From the NCBI GenBank assembly GCA_009746045.1, contig RPFO01000276.1, positions 3,339,922 through 3,403,921 on the forward strand: a DNA stretch of 64,000 nt, written 5' to 3'. The notes beneath the pieces were generated by a model, which was given only the letters and a program-made list of their open reading frames with translations, had not been told where the DNA came from and did not search any database. Of this stretch, positions 1-13,300 are shown piece after piece. Position numbers and translations under genes: made by a program. Every line of letters begins with the position of its first letter. The first letter of the stretch is position 1. Origin of the DNA: Mesostigma viride (Eukaryota; Streptophyta; Mesostigmatophyceae; Mesostigmatales; Mesostigmataceae).

Positions 1-322
1 AGTTTTGTGCACTGACGATAATTATGCTACGTATTGAGAAGTAGTTTTAGACGCGGCCAGTTGTTGTCGTCGGCGATTCTGGCGCTTAATACATGCGATG
101 CCAGGCAAAAAGCAAGGGTTAGAAGTATACTTCTAAACGGCTGCAGGGTGCATAGTTTGGCCGTCTGCACAGTACCACCAAGGGAGATCATTACCTCATG
201 TGGTTATACACATCGAACGTAAATATTTGGGCGCGCAGTTTATCTTGGGTGTGCTGACGTAATCCAACACGTTCGTGGGCCATCTTGTGTGCCGGTGACG
301 GCGTACTCTCATTCTTGGTCAG

Positions 323-3300
323 AGAGCGCCAAGAAGCTGTGGCGAACGGCCAGCACAGCCGGCCGGGCGTCAGTCTCCAAGGGTGCCCAGGCCCCTAGTG
401 CGGACAGCACGCCTGGTGACATCAGCAGCATTGATGACTTGCTGCCCAAGAGCTTCTCCATGCCCATGCTGCCCATGTGGACGTCGGAGCGGGCCACCAG
501 CCCGCTGGTACGGAGCGCTTCCCTGCACGTGTCTTGATGTCCTGTGCTTATCGCTCGTTGTAACTATTCTTAGCTGTCACTACATATCAAGCAATTGGCC
601 ACATGGTTTGCCATGCCTACTGCCGCCTGCAAGAGGCATGGCTGCTGTGCATTGTGCAAGGGCGATCCAAGTGGGCAAGGACATTCCTAGGAATTGGGCA
701 AGGCAGCATCGGATTGTGTATGATGCGAGAAGTCAGAACAGCCCCATGGCAGTGGCTATATAACTGGCCAGATACGGTGGCCATACCCACAGGGATGCAC
801 AATTGGGACGGTCATCACTACGGAGGGTGCTTCAGCCCGGCAATGCAGGCCTCCGGAATGTCATCATGGCGATCGAAAGAAGCACATGGCTATAACTTGA
901 TGGCTGGCAGAAGAGACGCCGTGTATGCAAATCACGCTTCCTCTTGTGTGTGGGCGCACTCGGGTTCATGTATAGGTGTGCGTGGTTGTGTGGCTACAGT
1001 ATGCTTGTCTTTGCATGTATAGGTGTGCGTGGTTGTGTGGCTACAGTATGCCTGTCTTTGCATGTACAGGTGTGCGTGGTTGTGTGGCTACAGTATGCCT
1101 GTCTTTGCATGTACAGGTGTGCGTGGTTGTGTGGCTACAGTATGCCTGTCTTTGCATGTACAGGTGTGCGTGGTTGTGTGGCTACAGTATGCCTGTCTTT
1201 GCATGTATAGGTGTGCGTGGTTGTGTGGCTACAGTATGCTTGTCTTTGCATGTACAGGTGTGTGTGGTTGTGTGGCTACAGTATGCTTGTCTTTGCATGT
1301 ACAGGTGTGCGTGGTTGTGTGGCTACAGTATGCCTGTCTTTGCATGTATAGGTGTGCGTGGTTGTGTGGCTACAGTATGCTTGTCTTTGCATGTATAGGT
1401 GTGCGTGGTTGTGTGGCTACAGTATGCTTGTCTTTGCATGTACAGGTGTGCGTGGTTGTGTGGCTACAGTATGCTTCTCTTTGCATGTACAGGTGTGCGT
1501 GGTTGTGTGGCTACAGTATGCTTGTCTTTGCATGTACAGGTGTGCGTGGTTGTGTGGCTACAGTATGCTTGTCTTTGCATGTACAGGTGTGCGTGGTTGT
1601 GTGGCTACAGTATGCTTGTCTTTGCATGTACAGGTGTGCGTGGTTGTGTGGCTACAGTATGCTTGTCTTTGCATGTACAGGTGTGCGTGGTTGTGTGGCT
1701 ACAGTATGCTTGTCTTTGCATGTACAGGTGTGCGTGGTTGTGTGGCTACAGTATGCATGTCTTTGCATGTACAGGTGTGCGTGGTTGTGTGGCTACAGTA
1801 TGCCTGTCTTTGCATGTTTAGGTGTGCGTGGTTGTGTGGCTACAGTATGCTTGTCTTTGCATGTACAGGTGTGCGTGGTTGTGTGGCTACAGTATGCTTG
1901 TCTTTGCATGTACAGGTGTGCGTGGTTGTGTGGCTACAGTATGCCTGTCTTTGCATGTATAGGTGTGCGTGGTTGTGTGGCTACAGTATGCTTGTCTTTG
2001 CATGTACAGGTGTGCGTGGTTGTGTGGCTACAGTATGCTTGTCTTTGCATGTACAGGTGTGCGTGGTTGTGTGGCTACAGTATGCTTGTCTTTGCATGTA
2101 CAGGTGTGCGTGGTTGTGTGGCTACAGTATGCTTGTCTTTGCATGTACAGGTGTGCGTGGTTGTGTGGCTACAGTATGCTTGTCTTTGCATGTACAGGTG
2201 TGCGTGGTTGTGTGGCTACAGTATGCTTGTCTTTTCATGTATAGGTGTGCGTGGTTGTGTGGCTACAGTATGCTTGTCTTTGCATGTACAGGTGTGCGTG
2301 GTTGTGTGGCTACAGTATGCTTGTCTTTGCATGTACAGGTGTGCGTGGTTGTGTGGCTACAGTATGCCTGTCTTTGCATGTACAGGTGTGCGTGGTTGTG
2401 TGGCTACAGTATGCTTGTCTTTGCATGTACAGGTGTGCGTGGTTGTGTGGCTAACAGTATGCCTGTCTTTGCATGTACAGGTGTGCGTGGTTGTGTGGCT
2501 ACAGTATGCCTGTCTTTGCATGTACAGGTGTGCGTGGTTGTGTGGCTACAGTATGCTTGTCTTTGCATGTACAGGTGTTCGTGGTTGTGTGGCTACAGTA
2601 TGCTTCTCTTTGCATGTATAGGTGTGCGTGGTTGTGTGGCTACAGTATGCATGTCTTTGCATGTACAGGTGTGCGTGGTTGTGTGGCTACAGTATGCTTC
2701 TCTTTGCATGTTTAGGTGTGCGTGGTTGTGTGGCTATAGTATGCCTGTCTTTGCATGTATAGGTGTGCGTGGTTGTGTGGCTACAGTATGCTTGTCTTTG
2801 CATGTATAGGTGTGCGTGGTTGTGTGGCTACAGTATGCTTCTCTTTGCATGTTTAGGTGTGCGTGGTTGTGTGGCTACAGTATGCCTGTCTTTGCATGTA
2901 TAGGTGTGCGTGGTTGTGTGGCTACAGTATGCCTGTCTTTGCATGTATAGGTGTGCGTGGTTGTGTGGCTACAGTATGCTTGTCTTTGCATGTACAGGTG
3001 TGCGTGGTTGTGTGGCTACAGTATGCATGTCTTTGCGTGTACAGGTGTGCGTGGTTGTGTGGCTACAGTATGCTTGTCTTTGCATGTATAGGTGTGCGTG
3101 GTTGTGTGGCTACAGTATGCATGTCTTTGCATGTACAGGTGTGCGTGGTTGTGTGGCTACAGTATGCTTCTCTTTGCATGTTTAGGTGTGCGTGGTTGTG
3201 TGGCTACAGTATGCCTGTCTTTGCATGTACAGGTGTGCGTGGTTGTGTGGCTACAGTATGCTTGTCTTTGCATGTACAGGTGTGCGTGGTTGTGTGGCTA

Positions 3301-6300
3301 CAGTATGCCTGTCTTTGCATGTACAGGTGTGCGTGGTTGTGTGGCTACAGTATGCCTGTCTTTGCATGTACAGGTGTGCGTGGTTGTGTGGCTACAGTAT
3401 GCTTGTCTTTGCATGTACAGGTGTGCGTGGTTGTGTGGCTACAGTATGCTTGTCTTTGCATGTATAGGTGTGCGTGGTTGTGTGGCTACAGTATGCATGT
3501 CTTTGCATGTACAGGTGTGCGTGGTTGTGTGGCTACAGTATGCTTCTCTTTGCATGTTTAGGTGTGCGTGGTTGTGTTGCTATAGTATGCCTGTCTTTGC
3601 ATGTATAGGTGTGCGTGGTTGTGTGGCTACAGTATGCCTGTCTTTGCATGTATAGGTGTGCGTGGTTGTGTGGCTACAGTATGCTTGTCTTTGCATGTAC
3701 AGGTGTGCGTGGTTGTGTGGCTACAGTATGCATGTCTTTGCGTGTACAGGTGTGCGTGGTTGTGTGGCTACAGTATGCTTGTCTTTGCATGTATAGGTGT
3801 GCGTGGTTGTGTGGCTACAGTATGCATGTCTTTGCATGTACAGGTGTGCGTGGTTGTGTGGCTACAGTATGCTTCTCTTTGCATGTTTAGGTGTGCGTGG
3901 TTGTGTGGCTACAGTATGCTTCTCTTTGCATGTTTAGGTGTGCGTGGTTGTGTGGCTACAGTATGCCTGTCTTTGCATGTATAGGTGTGCGTGGTTGTGT
4001 GGCTACAGTATGCATGTCTTTGCGTGGTTGCATGCACCGATCAGGTAGTAGGCTCTCCCGCCTGCCTGCCCTTTCCTATCCTTTCCCCCACCGCCCTCCC
4101 TTGTTGTGCCCGTCTTTCTGTTCCCGTCTGGTGTTTCAACAAAGGGAGGGGGCTGCCCCACAGTGAGAGGTCCCAATTCCCTCCTCCAATTAGCCCCGTT
4201 TGCCATCATATGCCACCATATGCAACCATGTGCAACCATGTGCCACCATGTGCCACACCATGTGCGGCGGATCGCCCACGCTTACCCCCCAATGCGCTGC
4301 TTCCTTGGCTGCCTGCGTCCGCCACCTGGACAGCCCATTCACCTGCGGTGCGAGCGCCCCACCAGCTCGCTGGGTCGTGCCACCACAGCAGGCATCAAGC
4401 CAGGTGGCAAGATGCCGATGCAGAAGAAGGAGCGGGAGCACTTGTTCCACGAGTTTGTATCCCAGATGGCGCCGCCAGGAAGGTGCGGACTGCCATGACC
4501 CGTTCTTGCTGAGGTTGATCTGGGACTGGGCCAGCAACACTATGAGGGGCTGTGTGTAGCGTTGGCCTAGGGCCATGCCAGTTATTTGCTATCTCCCAGG
4601 CACACATTTAGAGGATTTTGGCAGCTGGACTAGAAATGGAATCGAGAAGAATCGCCCAAGCGCTAGCAGAGCAATCCATGGGGCCGATCCCATCCGCACG
4701 TTCCAGTAGCCAAGGCGGTTGCTTACTTTTCTTTCGGGTTTCAGTGGGTTTGCGCTCGGTTCCTGACTGGCTCTTTGCCCGTGCCAGGGTGTCGGCCGCG
4801 TGATGGTTGACCGTGCTGCTTCTCGTTGCCTGGGGCTGTGGTGTCCTGACGACAGGTCTCTTAGCTTTCGTGCTCCACAACTCCCCTCCTGCCCGCCATC
4901 ATGGAAATAGGTAGTTCTCCCTGTCCCATATGCTCGTTGCTTTGCTGGCCCCCCTCCCTCTTCTTCTCTCCCTCTTCTTCTCCTCTTCTTTTCTGTCAGC
5001 TTTTTGTGGCTCGCTGACATTAGCTCACGCGTGCGCGCACACTCATGCACACATGCACCCAGCGCCACATGCACCCACTCCCATGCACGTGCGTGAGCTC
5101 ATGCACACATCATCATGCATGCATACATGCTAATGCAAACGCCCTTGCCCACGGATCTTCATCGCATGAGCAGCGATGCCGCTCAGAGCACGCCTCCCCC
5201 AGGGGTGGAGGTCCGACCCCACACATCAGCGGGCCTATACGCGACCAGCAGCCTGGGCACACACACGGCCGCCAACCACCAGGGCGTGCGGGCAATCGGC
5301 GTCCGTGGCCCCCCCAACAGTGGCTTGAGCCTGTACGGCGGCAGCAGCGGGGGCAGCTCCCGCGTGCGCGTCACCCTGCAGGGTCAGCCCAGCATGGCCA
5401 AGGTGGTTCCCCCGATGCCCGCACACCTGGCAGCCACACGCTCCGCCAGGTCGTCCGAGGAAGTGGACAGGGACGGGGAGGATGTGACAGCTGGCAGCAT
5501 ACCTTTGGAGGCCATGGGAGGGAAGGAGGTCCGGGCATCCCCCGGCCCATTTGCGGATGCGCTCACACCGGTATGTTTTAGTACTACATCTACTACACGC
5601 GCATCGACTCACAGTATGTGGCATAGCACCAGTGGGCAGGGCAGCTACGCGCCGGCTGTGGGGTGTGATGGACCAAAGGGCATCTCGGCGGCCTGCTGTC
5701 GTGTGCAATGAGTTGGCCATCGGGGAGAGCACAAAGCATGCCACCGAGGCACAGCGTCTAGGGAGTTAGGCTCTGATTTTGTTGGTGCTGTCCTTTATGG
5801 GTGTTCGGACTGCTGCCGCCTTGAATGGGTGTTTGTGGTGGGAGAGTTCGTGAGAGCACCGGTCTGAACCTGTTGCGCCCATGGACATCCAAAGCTTGAG
5901 AGTTACCCCTGCATTTTGGTTGCTGGGATGGCCGCGGTGCTACGGGGGGCACTAGAGGGTGCCAGGGCCGACGCCCTTATGCTCGCTTGCTAGCAACGGC
6001 CAGGCGACCATCTTCCTGCCCCACCGGTCATCCCACCGATCCTGCCATGGCAGGTGTGGTGGAAGGTGCAATCACTAGCGGGCGGTAGGCCGATGCGCAA
6101 AGGGCATGGGAGTGCTTGATTCTACGGGGGCATCCGCACTGTGCCGTACCACGCTTTGCAACGTGTTTGCTTCAATGAACTAGGTTGTGGCACGCACTTT
6201 GGATGATTGCTTAAGACACTCTACCCCGCCCATCCGAGAGAGCCTAAAGCAAACGATGATCTCATGTCGCCTGCTGGGCGCCCCTCGCTTCCTCGGTGCC

Positions 6301-7286
6301 CCTCTCTGCTCTTGCCCCACTTTCTTCGCTTGCCTCTCTTGCCCTTTTGCCTGCCTGCGCCAGCTGGCCACCCGCCACGATGCGCTTGCGCTGCGTGCCT
6401 GGCTGCTGGGCACCCTCTCCGACCTGGGCATTGTCATCCCTGAAGGGAACGCCACAGGGATGTCGTCAACAAGGGGTACAGGGGGGAGTCGCCCCAGCAG
6501 CCGCATGGGGTTGGATGGGGACCGGCCTGCCAGCCCCGCCCTGCGTGCAGAGATGTCCAGCTGGGACATGAAGGACGGCACGTATGGGGGCGCCAGCAGT
6601 AATGGTGGGTGTCTCGGCTCGGCAAAGTGCCATCCCATGAGCTTCCTTGGCCGTGCGCAGCTTGCCTGGCTTTGCTGGAATCATCCGACGGACTTGGCTG
6701 TAAGGGATCGCAGCAGCTGACCCCCCCAACTGCCTGCCCAGCCATGTACAGGCATTCCAGGATCCTCACTTTGCTTCTCCTTGGCTCTTTGTACCTTCTA
6801 AAGTGTGTGTTCCCACTCCCTATCCGAGAAAGCCTGTGGAAGCTTGGCTGTGCGTCAGGCCGTTCACCTGTCAGTGATGCCCCCCTGGTTCATGCATGTC
6901 AAGTGGCATCACATGGTGACGGTGGGAGCGTTGGGAGCGTGCTGGAAATTAGACCATGTTGGTGATGTGTCTGTTTGCAGTATGTTTGTTGCAGCTTTTG
7001 TTTCCTTTTTCTTCTCTGGTTTGGTTGGAAGCTTGTACTGGACCCTGTTTCTCTCCCGTGCTCACCTCATGCTCTACCCACTGCCATCTTCCCTCTCCCG
7101 ACCGCCCTCTCCTGAGCCCCGTCTCCCGACCGCCCTCTCCTGGTTGCGGGGTGCTGTGCAGGCGCCCTGCCGTTCCACCCTGGCCCCTCGGTGTTCGACG
7201 ATGGCCAGATGGAGGAGGAGGACGTGGATATACTGACGCAGGCGTTCAAAGCACTCAACGTGGCAGAGACCGAGATGGAACGCCAG
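323..7286 (+). CDS. Gene A exons 1-5: N-terminal low-complexity region
   Basis: Five exons encode about 365 residues rich in Ser, Gly, Pro and Thr, with short basic or acidic clusters such as [15 protein letters not shown] (exon 2) and [14 protein letters not shown] (exon 5). Exon 3 (5174-5570) is mostly Gly/Ser-rich and probably disordered. Exon 4 opens with a helical stretch ([20 protein letters not shown]) and then turns into Ser/Arg/Gly-rich sequence. Phases are 0, 2, 0, 1 and 0 at successive donors and all acceptors match. I recognise no catalytic motif. The early exons are the least conserved-looking part, so their borders are somewhat less certain than those of the C-terminal exons. 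Confidence 0.65.
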
Positions 7287-7325
7287 GTGGGGGCGCGGCG
7301 GTTGGCAGTGTTGTATGTGTGTGTG

Positions 7326-7361
<36 letters not shown>

Positions 7362-10300
7362 TGTGCGTGTGTGTTCGCGTGTGGGGTGGGATGGGTCGAA
7401 GTGTGGGGTGGGATGGGTCGAAGGGGGGCGGGGAGCGGGGGGCAGGGGTTTGCTCTAAGCTCAGCGCTGTGGCCTGCCGCATGTCTCTGTGGATGGCTGG
7501 TCTCATCTTGTGGCCGCATGTCTCTGTGGATGGCTGGTCCCATCTTGCGTCCCCTTTTCATGTTGTGGCCGCATGTCTCTGTGGATGGCTGGTCTCATCA
7601 GTGTTCCTGGCTCCTTCATTCCCAGGCCCACTCTCTTTCGTGAAAGGGCGTGGCCAATGAACATTTTGTCTCACCAGCATGTGTGGGTTGCCAGAAGGGT
7701 CAAGTCCCAGTAAGAAGCGGGGAAGTAGCAGGTCTGTGCAGTCACAGTAGTTAATATCCCCGACCTGACATGCAGGTAGAAATGGATTCCAGTACTGATG
7801 GGCATTTTCCTGCTGACGAGCATCACCGACGAGAGTCTCTTTCACTGCGGCACAACGTAATTTACTTAATAGCTGCCTCCTGCTGCATCGCATATCCTTC
7901 CCCCCCTGCCAGGTAGCCACCCACTCGGAGGAGCGGCGGCAGGTGATGCACCACGCGTGGGCCATGGCGTGGCTCATCTTCCACTGCCTCAGCTGCGATA
8001 AACGGTTCCTTGACACGCTGCTGCACCAGAGTGAGTGGCCGCGTCGCAAGTAGCCAGCACGATGGGCCATGTGGGGAGTTCATAGGGTGCCCGCATGCCC
8101 CAGCATGGCCTGCACGCCCAGCATGGCTGATAGAACTTTGGCTGCGGTGTCAACCTACACCATCGCTACCACAGCATTCGGAATTGATATGGTTACAGGG
8201 GGCACTGAAAGCCTCTGTGCTAGTCCATGCGGCTACTCAAGTTTCACCAGTGCATCTGCTCGGCTGATGCCAGGATTGTGGCCAAGGCATCTTGGTTGCG
8301 GTCTTCACCGCTTGGCCGGGCGCGACGCTGGGGCCGCAGTGGACCGCAGAACGCGCACTCGCCATGAACCAGGCTGCGTGTATATGGGCGTGCATTATTG
8401 CACTCCATGGGATGTGTGTGGGAACAAAGCGACCTCATCATAACAGTGTTCCCCAGATTGGGGCAAAAGGCCTTCATGAAAGCTGCATGCCAAGCATGTG
8501 GTCCTGCTTCATGCCACGTGGACCAGTCCTTGAAGGGTGCGCGCACAGGATAAACAAAAGAACATGCTTGCTGTGTAGACTAGCTAGGCTGTTATGCTAC
8601 TGGGTCAATTGTTTGTGTGCTGGACCGATGTGTGTGCCACGTCGCCTTATGCCGCAGGCCACAGTTGATGCATTCTCCACGCTCGTGCCTACTCTGCATG
8701 GTGGTCTCCCTTTTCTTGCCACTCTGCCAGAGGAGGAAGAGTTCACGACTGCCAAGAACAAGATCCTGCATGAAGTGCTGGTAAGTCACCAGCCCTAGGC
8801 TTGCAGTGCTAGTTTTACAGTGCTGGTTGTGTCATGGATACTGCTATGAAGATGCTGCTGGGGGAGAGAGGCTGCTGAGCCTGTTGGGCTGTTTCTTTTC
8901 TTTGAACCTTTTACACTGTTGTTCTCTTGAGAGTTGCATGCTCTTTTGTGTGGGATGCTTGGTGCATTGTCATATCCAGACTATTTATTTATTCATTTGT
9001 TTATTTATTTATATTGTTATCCATCTCACCAAAAGATATATTAGAAAGATATATAAGATTAGGAAATGCACAAGGCTGGTCAAATTTTGTGTGCAGGCAG
9101 CATGCATGTCTCAAGCTCCCTTGTGGAAAAGTGTGGGTACGACTGCTTTTATGTCTTTGCACATGGAAGGGGTATGCTTGCGCTGCACAAATTGAGCCGG
9201 CTAGGGGCTCTTGTTGATGAGCTCTCGCTGGACTATCCCCGGCCCCCGCCGCCACCGCCGCCGCCACCACCCCCGCCACCACCACCACCACCACCACCAC
9301 CATCACCACCACCACCACCACCACCACCACCACCACCACCACCACCACCACCACCACCACCACCACCACCACCACCACCACCACCACCACCACCACCACC
9401 ACCACCACCACCACCACCATCATGCTTCCTTGTTGATTGATGCATACCTCTCCTTTTTTTTCTGCTTCTGCGTCCCTGCCCTTTGCAGTCGAAGGAGAAG
9501 GTCATTGTTCATGTGCTCACGCAGGAGACCGAGGCGTACAAACAGAAGAACAAGGAGTACCAGGCAGAGGTGAGGGATGCCAGAAGAACAAGGAGTGCGG
9601 GACAGAGGTGAGGGATGGCACAAGAACAAGGAGTGCAGGACAGAGGTGAGGGATGACACAAGAACAAGGAGTGCGGGACAGAGGTGAGGGATGACACAAG
9701 AACAAGGAGTGCAGGACAGAGGTGAGGGATGACACAAGAACAAGTGCAGGACAGAGGTGAGGGATGACACAAGAACAAGGAGTGCGGGACAGAGGTGAGG
9801 GATGACACAAGAACAAGTGCAGGACAGAGGTGAGGGATGACACAAGAACAAGGAGTACGGGACAGAGGTGAGGGATGACACAAGAACAAGGAGTGCGGGA
9901 CAGAGGTGAGGGATGACACAAGAACAAGGAGTGCAGGACAGAGGTGAGGGATGACACAAGAACAAGGAGTGCAGGACAGAGGTGAGGGATGACACAAGAA
10001 CAAGTGCAGGACAGAGGTGAGGGATGACACAAGAACAAGGAGTGCGGGACAGAGGTGAGGGATGGCACAAGAACAAGTGCAGGACAGAGGTGAGGGATGA
10101 CACAAGAACAAGGAGTGCGGGACAGAGGTGAGGGATGACACAAGAACAAGGAGTGCGGGACAGAGGTGAGGGATGACACAAGAACAAGGAGTGCGGGACA
10201 GAGGTGAGGGATGGCACAAGAACAAGGAGTGCGGGACAGAGGTGAGGGATGGCACAAGAACAAGTGCAGGACAGAGGTGAGGGATGACACAAGAACAAGG

Positions 10301-13300
10301 AGTGCGGGACAGAGGTGAGGGATGGCACAAGAACAAGGAGTGCGGGACAGAGGTGAGGGATGGCACAAGAACAAGGAGTGCGGGACAGAGGTGAGGGATG
10401 GCACAAGAACAAGGAGTGCAGGACAGAGGTGAGGGATGACACAAGAACAAGGAGTGCAGGACAGAGGTGAGGGATGACACAAGAACAAGGAGTGCAGGAC
10501 AGAGGTGAGGGATGACACAAGAACAAGGAGTGCAGGACAGAGGTGAGGGATGACACAAGAACAAGGAGTGCGGGACAGAGGTGAGGGATGACACAAGAAC
10601 AAGGAGTGCAGGACAGAGGTGAGGGATGGCACAAGAACAAGGAGTGCGGGACAGAGGTGAGGGATGGCACAAGAACAAGTGCAGGACAGAGGTGAGGGAT
10701 GACACAAGAACAAGGAGTGCGGGACAGAGGTGAGGGATGACACAAGAACAAGGAGTGCGGGACAGAGGTGAGGGATGACACAAGAACAAGGAGTGCGGGA
10801 CAGAGGTGAGGGATGGCACAAGAACAAGGAGTGCGGGACAGAGGTGAGGGATGACACAAGAACAAGGAGTGCAGGACAGAGGTGAGGGATGACACAAGAA
10901 CAAGGAGTGCAGGACAGAGGTGAGGGATGACACAAGAACAAGGAGTGCGGGACAGAGGTGAGGGATGGCACAAGAACAAGGAGTGCGGGACAGAGGTGAG
11001 GGATGACACAAGAACAAGGAGTGCGGGACAGAGGTGAGGGATGGCACAAGAACAAGGAGTGCAGGACAGAGGTGAGGGATGACACAAGAACAAGGAGTGC
11101 GGGACAGAGGTGAGGGATGACACAAGAACAAGGAGTGCAGGACAGAGGTGAGGGATGACACAAGAACAAGGAGTGCGGGACAGAGGTGAGGGATGACACA
11201 AGAACAAGGAGTGCGGGACAGAGGTGAGGGATGACACAAGAACAAGGAGTGCGGGACAGAGGTGAGGGATGACACAAGAACAAGGAGTGCAGGACAGAGG
11301 TGAGGGATGGCACAAGAACAAGGAGTGCGGGACAGAGGTGAGGGATGACACAAGAACAAGGAGTGCGGGACAGAGGTGAGGGATGGCACAAGAACAAGGA
11401 GTGCAGGACAGAGGTGAGGGATGACACAAGAACAAGGAGTGCGGGACAGAGGTGAGGGATGACACAAGAACAAGGAGTGCAGGACAGAGGTGAGGGATGA
11501 CACAAGAACAAGGAGTGCGGGACAGAGGTGAGGGATGGCACAAGAACAAGGAGTGCAGGACAGAGGTGAGGGATGACACAAGAACAAGGAGTGCAGGACA
11601 GAGGTGAGGGATGACACAAGAACAAGGAGTGCGGGACAGAGGTGAGGGATGACACAAGAACAAGGAGTGCAGGACAGAGGTGAGGGATGACACAAGAACA
11701 AGTGCAGGACAGAGGTGAGGGATGACACAAGAACAAGTGCGGGACAGAGGTGAGGGATGACACAAGAACAAGGAGTGCAGGACAGAGGTGAGGGATGACA
11801 CAAGAACAAGGAGTGCGGGACAGAGGTGAGGGATGACACAAGAACAAGGAGTGCGGGACAGAGGTGAGGGATGACACAAGAACAAGGAGTGCGGGACAGA
11901 GGTGAGGGATGACACAAGAACAAGGAGTGCAGGACAGAGGTGAGGGATGGCACAAGAACAAGGAGTGCGGGACAGAGGTGAGGGATGACACAAGAACAAG
12001 GAGTGCGGGACAGAGGTGAGGGATGGCACAAGAACAAGGAGTGCAGGACAGAGGTGAGGGATGACACAAGAACAAGGAGTGCGGGACAGAGGTGAGGGAT
12101 GACACAAGAACAAGGAGTGCAGGACAGAGGTGAGGGATGACACAAGAACAAGGAGTGCAGGACAGAGGTGAGGGATGGCACAAGAACAAGGAGTGCAGGA
12201 CAGAGGTGAGGGATGGCACAAGAACAAGGAGTGCAGGACAGAGGTGAGGGATGACACAAGAACAAGGAGTGCGGGACAGAGGTGAGGGATGGCACAAGAA
12301 CAAGTGCAGGACAGAGGTGAGGGATGACACAAGAACAAGGAGTGCAGGACAGAGGTGAGGGATGACACAAGAACAAGGAGTGCAGGACAGAGGTGAGGGA
12401 TGACACAAGAACAAGGAGTGCAGGACAGAGGTGAGGGATGACACAAGAACAAGGAGTGCAGGACAGAGGTGAGGGATGACACAAGAACAAGGAGTGCGGG
12501 ACAGAGGTGAGGGATGACACAAGAACAAGGAGTGCAGGACAGAGGTGAGGGATGACACAAGAACAAGGAGTGCAGGACAGAGGTGAGGGATGACACAAGA
12601 ACAAGGAGTACGGGACAGAGGTGAGGGATGACACAAGAACAAGGAGTGCAGGACAGAGGTGAGGGATGGCACAAGAACAAGGAGTGCAGGACAGAGGTGA
12701 GGGATGACACAAGAACAAGGAGTGCAGGACAGAGGTGAGGGATGGCACAAGAACAAGGAGTGCGGGACAGAGGTGAGGGATGACACAAGAACAAGGAGTG
12801 CAGGACAGAGGTGAGGGATGGCACAAGAACAAGGAGTGCGGGACAGAGGTGAGGGATGACACAAGAACAAGGAGTGCGGGACAGAGGTGAGGGATGACAC
12901 AAGAACAAGGAGTGCGGGACAGAGGTGAGGGATGACACAAGAACAAGGAGTGCAGGACAGAGGTGAGGGATGGCACAAGAACAAGGAGTGCGGGACAGAG
13001 GTGAGGGATGACACAAGAACAAGGAGTGCGGGACAGAGGTGAGGGATGGCACAAGAACAAGGAGTGCAGGACAGAGGTGAGGGATGACACAAGAACAAGG
13101 AGTGCGGGACAGAGGTGAGGGATGACACAAGAACAAGGAGTGCAGGACAGAGGTGAGGGATGACACAAGAACAAGGAGTGCGGGACAGAGGTGAGGGATG
13201 GCACAAGAACAAGGAGTGCAGGACAGAGGTGAGGGATGACACAAGAACAAGGAGTGCAGGACAGAGGTGAGGGATGACACAAGAACAAGTGCAGGACAGA

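Noticed and set aside
1023-3984. Plus-strand ORFs of up to 532 codons ([12 protein letters not shown] repeats)
   Set aside because: Artefact of the stop-poor 47-bp repeat inside an intron; all frames are equally open.
8656-8780. A longer exon 7 starting at the CAG of 8655-8657
   Set aside because: It breaks the reading phase with the exon 6 donor at 8030; the acceptor at 8730 fits and has a better pyrimidine tract.
9066-9573. Poly-Pro and poly-His ORFs
   Set aside because: They read the (CCA)n microsatellite upstream of exon 8.
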